DNA from: Candidatus Woesearchaeota archaeon
GTDB taxonomy: Archaea; Nanobdellota; Nanobdellia; Woesearchaeales; GCA-2686295
DNA length: 7,357 bases
Direction of reading: 5' to 3'
Assembly (NCBI GenBank): GCA_002686295.1
Contig: NZBB01000041.1
Location: 1 to 7,357, forward strand
Positions 1 through 5,538 of this stretch are shown here, one piece after another (position 1 is the first letter of the stretch; each line of letters opens with the position of its first letter). The translations under genes and the position numbers were made by a program. Under the pieces are notes generated by a model. That model was not told where the DNA came from. It saw only the letters and a list, made by a program, of their open reading frames with translations, and did no database searches.

Positions 1-948
1 CAGGTTCAGATTGACTTGACTAATGTATGCAATCATGATTGTATTTATTGTGTTTACAGATATGAAGAAGCAGAGGATGTTGATTTTGATACAAAACAAT
101 TCATCAAAACACCTAAAGTTATTGAATTACTGGAAGATATTAAATCACTTGGAGTTAAGGCTGTTGTGTTACAGGGTGGTGGAGAACCATTTGTTCATCT
201 GGGAATTGTTGATGTTATAAGAAAGGTTGATGAATTAGGATTAGAATATGGAGTTATAACAAATGGAACTGCTATAAAAGAAAAACATATTCCTATTTTG
301 AAGAATGCTAAGTGGATTAGATTCAGCGTTGATGCTGCAACTGATGAAACATATGAACAAGTTCAAAGAACAAAGAACAATATTCCAAAAAAAACAATTA
401 AAAATATTAAAGAGCAAAATAACAAAACAGTTGTTGGTCTTTCATTCCTTTCAAAACCAGAGAATTTTCATGAAGTATATGAGTTTGCAATTATGGCAAA
501 AAAGCTTGGAGTTGATAATATTCGTTATTCCATTGTTCAAACACTTAAGGGAAATGATATAATGAAACCTTTTTATAAAAAATATTTTAAATTGCTAAAA
601 AAATCAAAAAGTTTAGAAACAAATAATTTTAGAATTTTTGGTTTGAAGGAAAGGAGTGATGCATTAAAAAACAAAAAGAATTATGATATATGTTATTATC
701 AGCATTTCACTACTTCAATAGCTGCAAATGGCAAAGTTTATCCTTGTTGTTGGACAAAAAACATTGCCAAGTTTAGCCTTGGAAATATAAATGAGCGGAG
801 CTTTAAAGAAATTTGGCTTGGAAAAAATAGAGAAGAAAAACTTAGAAATCAGGATTTAAAAGAATGCCCTCCTTGCTGGTTTGACAAGACTAATGAGTTA
901 CTTAATTATTTAATGAAAGAAGAACCAGAGCACGTTAATTTTGTGTAA
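1..948 (+). CDS. Radical SAM/SPASM-type enzyme, 5'-truncated by window edge
   Basis: The frame is open from base 1 (first residues QVQIDLTNVC), so the true start lies outside the window; the TTG at 16 is an internal Leu codon, not a start. 315 residues are visible. The 4Fe-4S/SAM motif CX3CX2C is at residues 10, 14 and 17 (CNHDCIYC), preceded by the IDLTNVC strand common in this family. A GGGEP motif (SAM amino-group binding) is at about 59-63. The C-terminal third has extra cysteines (231, 249-250, and CPPC at 289-292) plus the 'NG.VYPCC...GNI....F.EIW' pattern typical of SPASM/Twitch auxiliary-cluster domains. The family cleaves SAM to a 5'-deoxyadenosyl radical and modifies peptides or small molecules; the substrate here cannot be told. 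The N-terminal half resembles the second radical SAM module of the gene at 5539, so this may be the tail of a similar larger protein. The enzyme class is firm; the role in glycan or lipid modification is inferred from neighbours. Confidence 0.9.
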   Translation, partial: QVQIDLTNVCNHDCIYCVYRYEEAEDVDFDTKQFIKTPKVIELLEDIKSLGVKAVVLQGGGEPFVHLGIVDVIRKVDELGLEYGVITNGTAIKEKHIPILKNAKWIRFSVDAATDETYEQVQRTKNNIPKKTIKNIKEQNNKTVVGLSFLSKPENFHEVYEFAIMAKKLGVDNIRYSIVQTLKGNDIMKPFYKKYFKLLKKSKSLETNNFRIFGLKERSDALKNKKNYDICYYQHFTTSIAANGKVYPCCWTKNIAKFSLGNINERSFKEIWLGKNREEKLRNQDLKECPPCWFDKTNELLNYLMKEEPEHVNFV

Positions 949-951
949 AAA

Positions 952-959
952 TTTAAATA
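952..959 (+). promoter_or_regulatory. Archaeal TATA box for the 983 microprotein/glycosyltransferase unit
   Basis: TTTAAATA preceded by an A-rich BRE-like stretch (TAAAAA). Its first base is exactly 31 nt before the ATG at 983, the distance expected when transcription begins at or next to the start codon (leaderless mRNA). The same box and spacing recur before 4833 and 5539. It lies directly after the stop of the upstream radical SAM gene, so a new transcription unit probably starts here. Confidence 0.6.
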
Positions 960-969
960 ACTAATAATA

Positions 970-982
970 ACTTCTTTTTCTT
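970..982 (+). terminator. Possible T-rich archaeal terminator
   Basis: A pyrimidine-rich tract (CTTCTTTTTCTT) 20-30 nt after the stop codon of the radical SAM gene at 948. Archaeal RNA polymerase terminates at short T-rich tracts in the coding strand without needing a hairpin, and no hairpin is seen. The tract sits between the TATA box and the ATG at 983, so it may equally be a pyrimidine-rich initiator region of that promoter. Confidence 0.3.
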
Positions 983-1102
983 ATGAACAAATTTTTCAAG
1001 ATTATAACATTGTTTTTCTTACTTGCTTTAACATTATTCATAGATATATTCCTATTCTTCTGGGAAGGAATAAAAAAACATAAGATATTTCCGGGGTCAT
1101 GA
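983..1102 (+). CDS. Small single-helix membrane protein (39 aa)
   Basis: A 39-codon frame with ATG start and TGA stop. Residues 1-6 are MNKFFK, followed by one strongly hydrophobic segment at about 7-28 (ITLFFLLALTLF, then IDIFLFFW) and a short basic tail (KKHK at 31-34), which looks like a single membrane-spanning microprotein. Two independent signs support it as real: a TATA box starting 31 nt before its ATG, and a stop codon that overlaps the ATG of the following glycosyltransferase in an ATGA arrangement (1099-1102), a classic translational-coupling layout. It is the first gene of the transcription unit, so the glycosyltransferase probably relies on it for translation. I do not recognise a family. 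It could be a membrane anchor or partner of the GT4 enzyme, which has no membrane helix, or a leader peptide whose main job is coupling. Function unknown. Confidence 0.55.
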   Translation: MNKFFKIITLFFLLALTLFIDIFLFFWEGIKKHKIFPGS

Positions 1103-2310
1103 TGAAGAAAAAGCAATTTAAAATCTTAATGGTTCACCCGCATGATATTTACTCTGCTTCAGAGCCGTGGACTATTAGGATTACATATCTTGCTGAAGAA
1201 TTTGTTAAGAAAGGACATGAAGTAAAACTTGTTTATTTTCCTTTGCCATCAAATAAAAGAGGGAAGATATTGAAAGAAAAGCATAAAGAGTTTGAAACAA
1301 TTCCTTTCAACAGAAGAAAATGGTTTTTGTTTAAGAATATTCTTCGAATGTACAAACTTTCCAAATGGGCAGATATAATTCATTTTCAGAAATATTTTTC
1401 TATAGCATCTATTCCTTCATTGTTTGCAGCTTATCTTAGAGGAATACCGATTCATTACGATTGGGATGACTGGGAATATGCTATATACAAATGGGATACA
1501 CCATCTATTATTTACGGATGGTACTTAAATATTTTGGAGAAGATTATGCCAAGATTGGCTGATTCTGTTTCTGTATCAAGCAATCATCTGAGAAAAATGA
1601 CTTTAGAAAAAGGAGTTGCAAAAAACAAAATATCTGATTCTCATGTTGGAGCAGATTTGAAAAAGTTTAATCCAAATAATAAAGGATATAAAATAAAAAA
1701 ACTTCATAATATAAAACAACCATTAGTATTATACCTTGGACAGATTCATGGAGGACAATATACGGAATTGTTTTTGAAAGCAGCAAAAATAATTTTAAAA
1801 GAAAAAAATATTAAAGCAGATTTCATGATTGCAGGTGGAGGAGAATTCTTGCCAGAACTAAAGAGAAGGAATAAACTACTTGGATTAAAAAACAAGATTA
1901 TATTTACAAACTACTTAAACTATGATAAAATTCCGGAACATATTGCTGCAGCAGATGTTTGTGTTGCAGCATTTGAAGATAATAATATAACAAAATGCAA
2001 AAGCCCTTTAAAAATTGTTGAATACATGGCTTCTGGAAAAGCAATAGTTGCAAGTAGAGTTGGAGAGGTTCCAAAAATGCTAAAAGACTCTGGAATAATA
2101 GTTAAACCAGGAGATGAAAAAGCATTAGCAAAAGGAATAATAACTTTGTTGAAAGATAAAAGTTTAAGAACAAAATTAGGTGAGAAAGCTAGAAAAAGAG
2201 CAGAAGAAGAGTATAATTGGGAAGTTACAGCCAATAATCTATTGAAAGCATATAAAAAAACAAAAATAAAAACTCACTATAGAAATGAAAAAATATCAAA
2301 AAAACAATGA
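1099..2310 (+). CDS. GT4-like family glycosyltransferase (GT-B fold)
   Basis: 403 residues, the usual length for GT4 enzymes, with two Rossmann-like halves. The N-terminal acceptor half starts with KILMVHPHD (8-16) and has the typical LAEEFVKKGHEVKLV helix-strand (31-45). The C-terminal nucleotide-sugar half begins near 208 with PLVLYLGQIHGG, then FMIAGGGEF (242-250) and the donor-site block SPLKIVEYMASGKAIVAS (302-319). Glu308 is the second Glu of the EX7E motif; the first position is Cys300, as in the 'SPLK.FEYMA' subgroup where only the later Glu is kept. It likely transfers a sugar from a nucleotide donor to a lipid-linked or other acceptor at the inner membrane face. No membrane helix is seen. 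ATG 1099 or the adjacent ATG 1102 may be the start; both couple to the upstream 39-aa gene. Codons 348-389 are duplicated almost exactly at 4665-4790, and the last ~14 residues (from IKTHYRN) differ from those after the copy, so this C-terminus may be secondary. It overlaps the next gene by 26 nt. Confidence 0.9.
   Translation: MMKKKQFKILMVHPHDIYSASEPWTIRITYLAEEFVKKGHEVKLVYFPLPSNKRGKILKEKHKEFETIPFNRRKWFLFKNILRMYKLSKWADIIHFQKYFSIASIPSLFAAYLRGIPIHYDWDDWEYAIYKWDTPSIIYGWYLNILEKIMPRLADSVSVSSNHLRKMTLEKGVAKNKISDSHVGADLKKFNPNNKGYKIKKLHNIKQPLVLYLGQIHGGQYTELFLKAAKIILKEKNIKADFMIAGGGEFLPELKRRNKLLGLKNKIIFTNYLNYDKIPEHIAAADVCVAAFEDNNITKCKSPLKIVEYMASGKAIVASRVGEVPKMLKDSGIIVKPGDEKALAKGIITLLKDKSLRTKLGEKARKRAEEEYNWEVTANNLLKAYKKTKIKTHYRNEKISKKQ
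2141..2266 (+). repeat. 126-bp direct repeat, copy A (within the GT4 gene 3' end)
   Basis: Matches 4665-4790 at 125 of 126 positions without gaps; the only difference is T at 2235 against A at 4759 (Asn379 to Lys). It encodes glycosyltransferase residues about 348-389. Identity ends abruptly on both sides: 2140 is A against C, and 2267 is T against A. The two copies are offset by 2,524 bp and bracket the genes at 2285 and 2948. Confidence 0.97.
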
Positions 2311-2926
2311 TGAAATTAGTTTAAAAAAAATATTGATTTCTTTCTTTTATTTGTTAATTATAATCATAGTTATTATATTTATAAAGAACAATTTAATAAC
2401 AGAAATTTATATGAACATACAAGATTATAAGAAAATCACAAAACTAAATTATGAAATAGATAGCAATGCGGAATGTAAAAAATATGAATTTGAAGGTGAA
2501 AAAGATATACCACAATATTACAATGTTATTTGTGGATATAATGGTTCTAAAACAATAAACAATGAAACAGGAGTTATATTAAAAAATATAAAAGAAACTT
2601 GTAAAATTATAAAAATATCTTTCAAAACAAAAAAAGAATTCTCATATAATAAAATCATCATAGAATATATTAACGAATATGAAGAAAAAACAATGAATGT
2701 AAGAATTGATTTAACTGGAGAAAAAACTCTATTTGGACAAAAGGTTGAATTTAAAGAAGGAAAAAACCAAGCACATTTATTAATGCCAGAAAACATTAAC
2801 ATTTATAGAAAACAAATACTTGAAATAAAACCATATGATTCATTTGACAATAAAGAATTTGAGTTAATCGTTAAAAGTATAAAGTTTTGTAAAACAAATG
2901 AAACAATGAAAATAGATTTTTATTGA
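2285..2926 (+). CDS. Single-pass membrane protein with extracytoplasmic beta-rich domain (hypothetical)
   Basis: 213 residues. A short polar, basic N-terminus (MKKYQKNND) is followed by one very hydrophobic helix (about 14-34, rich in Ile) and a ~175-residue domain of alternating strand-like segments, probably outside the cell. Cysteines are at 64, 83, 106 and 202; the outer pair (64 and 202) lies near the first and last predicted strands. Three N-glycosylation sequons are visible (Asn86, 93, 205). I do not recognise a named family; a jelly-roll or carbohydrate-binding-like fold is a guess. The segment DEISLKKIL before the helix resembles EEVSLKTLL in the protein at 4833, and both end in a K-x-I-x-(F/L)-C strand, so the two are probably distant paralogues. 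The start overlaps the glycosyltransferase by 26 nt; no other Met lies before the helix and no ribosome site is seen. It probably shares a transcript with the glycosyltransferase upstream and the ArnT-like gene downstream. Confidence 0.75.
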   Translation: MKKYQKNNDEISLKKILISFFYLLIIIIVIIFIKNNLITEIYMNIQDYKKITKLNYEIDSNAECKKYEFEGEKDIPQYYNVICGYNGSKTINNETGVILKNIKETCKIIKISFKTKKEFSYNKIIIEYINEYEEKTMNVRIDLTGEKTLFGQKVEFKEGKNQAHLLMPENINIYRKQILEIKPYDSFDNKEFELIVKSIKFCKTNETMKIDFY

Positions 2927-2947
2927 ATTTATAAAAAAATTAAAAAT

Positions 2948-4618
2948 ATGATGAAACAAAGCTATAAGTTAATTCTGATATTTATTATTCTGTTTCACAC
3001 AATTAATAGTTTAATAGTTATTTTTCAAGATAACACCCCAATGATATATGACATTGGAGATGCATTTTTTGAAAGTAAATTGTTATTGGAATCTTTTATG
3101 AGTGGAAGAATAAATAATATACTCTCAACTATAAACAACATAGGAATTCCATTCAACCCACCATTTCCAAAATTAGGATCTGTTTTATTCTACTTCATAT
3201 TTGGTTTTAATAATGATATAGCAATATTCATAAACCTATTATTCTTCACACTACTAACAATAAGCACATACTATCTAGGGAAAAAAATAAAAGACGAACA
3301 AACAGGACTAATAGCTGCAATAATAACATCATTCATACCAGGAATATACAGCTTCTCAAGAATATACCTGCCAACAATAATATTAACAAGTACAATAATA
3401 ATAATAACAACCTTACTATTATATAGCAAAAACCTGAAAAGCACAAAAATAAGTAAATTGCTAGGAATTAGTTTATTTTTAGGTATTTGGACAAAAATCA
3501 CATTTGGAATTTATTTTCTAGCAATATTAACAGGCTACTTATTCTCAAAAGAAGTTAAATTTAATAGATTACTAACAAAAAAAGCCATCTTAAACATTTT
3601 AATAATAATTATAATTATAATTCCTGCATTCTTCTTTTGGTATTTTCAAAAAATAGATTTAATTTACACTTATGGACAAGAAACTGATAAAGAATTTAAA
3701 AGTCGAGATTTTGATTATAAAGTTTTTGATAGTCAAAATTTAAAAGTTTACTACAGATTAATAAAAAATAATATATTCTTTGGTTCACACTTTTTTTACA
3801 TAATTTCATTCTTAGCAATAATAGGACTTATTTTGAATTCAAAATTTAAACTTGTAATTATACTTGGAATAATAATTCCAATAATATTTTTTTCCCTTAT
3901 AATGCCCCAGAATAGCAGATATATTCTTCCAATTATTCCTTTAGTAGCAATATCTGCATCTATAACATTAAGAAAAATTATTTCTAATAAATTATTTGTT
4001 GGGAAAAAATTACTAATAACAATAATTATTATAATTATCTTAATTAATCAATTTATGTTTTTAAAATATAAAGAAACTTATAATTCAAAGAATGATCTTC
4101 AGGAGCATATTGAACGTGGAATGATTAAAGCAAGAAATATTACTGATAGTGGACAAATAATGTTTAATATCATAAACAAAAATGATGATTATCCTGGAGG
4201 AACAATATTTATCATACCATCTTTTTCAGGAGAAAATCTATTAATTCAATACAATAATAATCAAGGTAAGATTTATGATATTTATAGTCTAATATTTTGC
4301 ATTGGAGGAAAACCAAGAAGTCGATGTAGTGATACTAAAAAATATGAATCAGAATTTTATGAATATATCTTGTCAGGAGAAAGAATCTGCAAATCAGAAT
4401 TTGTAATAACTCTAAATGAAACTTATAATCATAATTTATTCGGACTCGCACCTGAACCAGTCGTTAGAAATAGTCAAAAAATTAACTCTATGATAGAAAA
4501 AAACATAAAAAATTTTGAAAACTGCAAAAAAAACTATACTTTAATTAAAAAGTTTAATATTTGGCGTGAAGATTTTGGAAAATACAATCTATTAATATAC
4601 AAAAAAACTTTAATTTAA
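2948..4618 (+). CDS. ArnT/PMT-like multi-pass membrane glycosyltransferase
   Basis: 556 residues with about 10 hydrophobic helices up to residue ~372 (for example 8-26, 88-109, 119-137, 141-159, 170-197, 213-232, 280-297, 301-318, 326-342, 353-371) and a C-terminal hydrophilic domain of ~185 residues. The layout matches GT-C enzymes of the PMT/ArnT (GT39/GT83) type: an acidic first outside loop (IYDIGDAFFESK, 33-44, with Asp35 and Asp38 as candidate catalytic residues), a mid-protein 'FSRIYLPT' segment after a helix, and a late 'SRYILPIIPLVAI' motif (323-335) that is characteristic of the family. Known members move a sugar from a polyprenyl-phosphate carrier to lipid or protein on the outer membrane face; donor and acceptor are unknown here. 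The tandem ATG pair at 2948/2951 is the only plausible start. It lies 21 nt after the preceding gene and is probably co-transcribed with it. Several helices are almost pure poly-isoleucine, reflecting AT pressure. Confidence 0.8.
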   Translation: MMKQSYKLILIFIILFHTINSLIVIFQDNTPMIYDIGDAFFESKLLLESFMSGRINNILSTINNIGIPFNPPFPKLGSVLFYFIFGFNNDIAIFINLLFFTLLTISTYYLGKKIKDEQTGLIAAIITSFIPGIYSFSRIYLPTIILTSTIIIITTLLLYSKNLKSTKISKLLGISLFLGIWTKITFGIYFLAILTGYLFSKEVKFNRLLTKKAILNILIIIIIIIPAFFFWYFQKIDLIYTYGQETDKEFKSRDFDYKVFDSQNLKVYYRLIKNNIFFGSHFFYIISFLAIIGLILNSKFKLVIILGIIIPIIFFSLIMPQNSRYILPIIPLVAISASITLRKIISNKLFVGKKLLITIIIIIILINQFMFLKYKETYNSKNDLQEHIERGMIKARNITDSGQIMFNIINKNDDYPGGTIFIIPSFSGENLLIQYNNNQGKIYDIYSLIFCIGGKPRSRCSDTKKYESEFYEYILSGERICKSEFVITLNETYNHNLFGLAPEPVVRNSQKINSMIEKNIKNFENCKKNYTLIKKFNIWREDFGKYNLLIYKKTLI

Positions 4619-4664
4619 TTAAAAAGTTAAATAAATGTGAGAAGATTTAAGAAAATATACTAAC

Positions 4665-4790
4665 TAACTTTGTTGAAAGATAAAAGTTTAAGAACAAAAT
4701 TAGGTGAGAAAGCTAGAAAAAGAGCAGAAGAAGAGTATAATTGGGAAGTTACAGCCAAAAATCTATTGAAAGCATATAAAAAAACAAAAA
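4665..4790 (+). repeat. 126-bp direct repeat, copy B (intergenic)
   Basis: The second copy of 2141-2266, differing at one base (4759). It keeps the same strand and the same codon phase as the glycosyltransferase, yet lies between two unrelated genes. The flanks on both sides are unlike those of copy A. It is the 3' partner of a directly repeated pair enclosing 2,398 bp (2267-4664) and could recombine with copy A. Confidence 0.97.
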
Positions 4791-4801
4791 AATCCGCAAA
4801 C

Positions 4802-4809
4802 TTTAAATA
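4802..4809 (+). promoter_or_regulatory. Archaeal TATA box for the 4833 gene
   Basis: TTTAAATA preceded by GCAAAC (BRE-like), with its first base exactly 31 nt before the ATG at 4833. It is the same octamer and the same spacing as at 952-959. It implies a leaderless transcript. It overlaps the last codons and stop of the glycosyltransferase remnant. Confidence 0.6.
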
Positions 4810-4832
4810 AATAAAACTATAAAGTAATTATT

Positions 4833-5504
4833 ATGAAGAGAAAATTATCTAAAAAATTTAATATAAAAGAAGGCGTTAAAGATTTCTTTGAAGACGACGA
4901 ACTATCAAAAATAGATGAAGAGGTTAGCTTAAAAACACTGTTAACAGTTTTTATTATTGGATTAGTTATAATAGCTACACTTTATTTTTATACTTATTAT
5001 CAGACTGAAAATGTAGTTATTGATGATGAATTTCTAGAAAATATTACTGATGAAGAAATAAACTATTATTTTGATGATGAATTTAGTTCAGATACTATAA
5101 ACCTTAGTGATGCTGAATTAGAAGAATGTTTTTACAGAGTAAATCTTAAAGATCATCCTGAAAATGTTATAATTGGATTAATTAACTCAAGCAATATAAC
5201 CGATGGAGTAGCTATTTCTTTGAGAACTGAAATATACGTCTATACTGAAAATCTTAAGAATATAAACAGGGTAATTGCAGAAATAAGAACAAATGAAAGC
5301 CAAAAAATAAGATTCACTATAGGTGACGGAGATTTCTTCATAGATGAAAGTTTTGAACCTTTTTTCTTAAAAAATTCAACAGAATGGCAATACATGACTA
5401 TAAATACAACCAATTTATTTGAGGAAGATTATAAATACCTATCATTCAACACTCATAATGAAAATAAAACATTATACTTAAAACAAATATTTCTTTGTGA
5501 ATAA
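4833..5504 (+). CDS. Single-pass membrane protein with sequon-rich outside domain (hypothetical)
   Basis: 223 residues: a charged cytosolic stretch of ~30 residues (MKRKLSKKFN, then an acidic run FFEDDELSKIDEE), one membrane helix at about 33-54, an acidic spacer, and a beta-rich outside domain from about 95 to the end. The protein has only two cysteines, Cys99 at the start and Cys222 one residue before the end, well placed to clamp the first and last strands together. Eight N-X-S/T sequons (Asn70, 90, 118, 121, 154, 181, 191, 211) lie after the helix, many for this length, which fits an N-glycosylated surface protein. EEVSLKTLL before the helix and the terminal LYLKQIFLC strand resemble the protein at 2285, suggesting distant paralogy. 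No family is recognised; a glycan-binding or assembly-scaffold role is inference only. The start is supported by a TATA box 31 nt upstream. It probably has its own promoter, with the next gene starting a separate unit. Confidence 0.78.
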   Translation: MKRKLSKKFNIKEGVKDFFEDDELSKIDEEVSLKTLLTVFIIGLVIIATLYFYTYYQTENVVIDDEFLENITDEEINYYFDDEFSSDTINLSDAELEECFYRVNLKDHPENVIIGLINSSNITDGVAISLRTEIYVYTENLKNINRVIAEIRTNESQKIRFTIGDGDFFIDESFEPFFLKNSTEWQYMTINTTNLFEEDYKYLSFNTHNENKTLYLKQIFLCE

Positions 5505-5507
5505 AAC

Positions 5508-5515
5508 TTTATAAA
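5508..5515 (+). promoter_or_regulatory. Archaeal TATA box for the B12/radical SAM gene
   Basis: TTTATAAA preceded by TAAAAC, very like the AAAC-TTTAAATA upstream of 4833, and again starting exactly 31 nt before an ATG (5539). It begins four bases after the upstream stop codon. A leaderless transcript is expected. Confidence 0.6.
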
Positions 5516-5517
5516 AT

Positions 5518-5529
5518 AACTTTCTTTTC
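5518..5529 (+). terminator. Possible T-rich archaeal terminator
   Basis: A pyrimidine tract (AACTTTCTTTTC) 14-25 nt after the stop of the 4833 gene, similar to the tract at 970-982. It could end the upstream transcript or be part of the initiator region for the gene at 5539. No hairpin is seen. Confidence 0.25.
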
Positions 5530-5538
5530 AGATAAATT

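Larger units (their letters stand above)
4664..4810 (+). pseudogene. 3'-end remnant of a GT4-like glycosyltransferase
   Basis: Read from 4664, this gives 48 codons beginning LTLLKDKSLRTKLGEKA, identical to the C-terminal helix region of the glycosyltransferase at 1099 except Asn to Lys at one place, then a different tail (KKSANFK) and a TAA stop at 4808-4810. An in-frame TAA sits immediately upstream (4661-4663), and no ATG is available, so this is a broken tail and not a gene. The stop overlaps the TATA box of the next gene (TTTAAATA, 4802-4809), a compact arrangement that suggests this was once the natural end of a full-length glycosyltransferase gene directly preceding the gene at 4833. 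Confidence 0.85.

Noticed and set aside
16..18. TTG as start of the left-edge radical SAM gene
   Set aside because: The frame is open through base 1, and the residues before it (QVQID) belong to the conserved strand leading into the CX3CX2C motif, so the true start is outside the window.
2250..2258. CATATAAAA as a promoter for the 2285 gene
   Set aside because: It lies within the glycosyltransferase coding repeat, 34-35 nt before the ATG, without the A-rich BRE pattern. The same string occurs in copy B with no gene at that distance.
2928..2935. TTTATAAA as a promoter for the 2948 gene
   Set aside because: It starts only 20 nt before the ATG, not 31 as in the three consistent promoters, and no usable start codon lies about 31 nt downstream. 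The gene is better explained as co-transcribed.
3391..3411. Short ATA triplet run as a phase-variation tract
   Set aside because: It encodes isoleucines in a membrane helix. Slippage by triplets would not shift the frame, and such runs are common at this base composition.
1920..3501. Minus-strand open frames at 1920-2234, 2518-2802 and 3271-3501
   Set aside because: These are antisense shadows of the glycosyltransferase, ectodomain and ArnT-like genes, made likely by low stop density opposite AT-rich coding sequence.
2141..4790. Repeat pair as a transposon or CRISPR signature
   Set aside because: There are only two copies, in direct orientation and within coding sequence, with no inverted ends, no transposase or integrase gene between them, and no spacer pattern.
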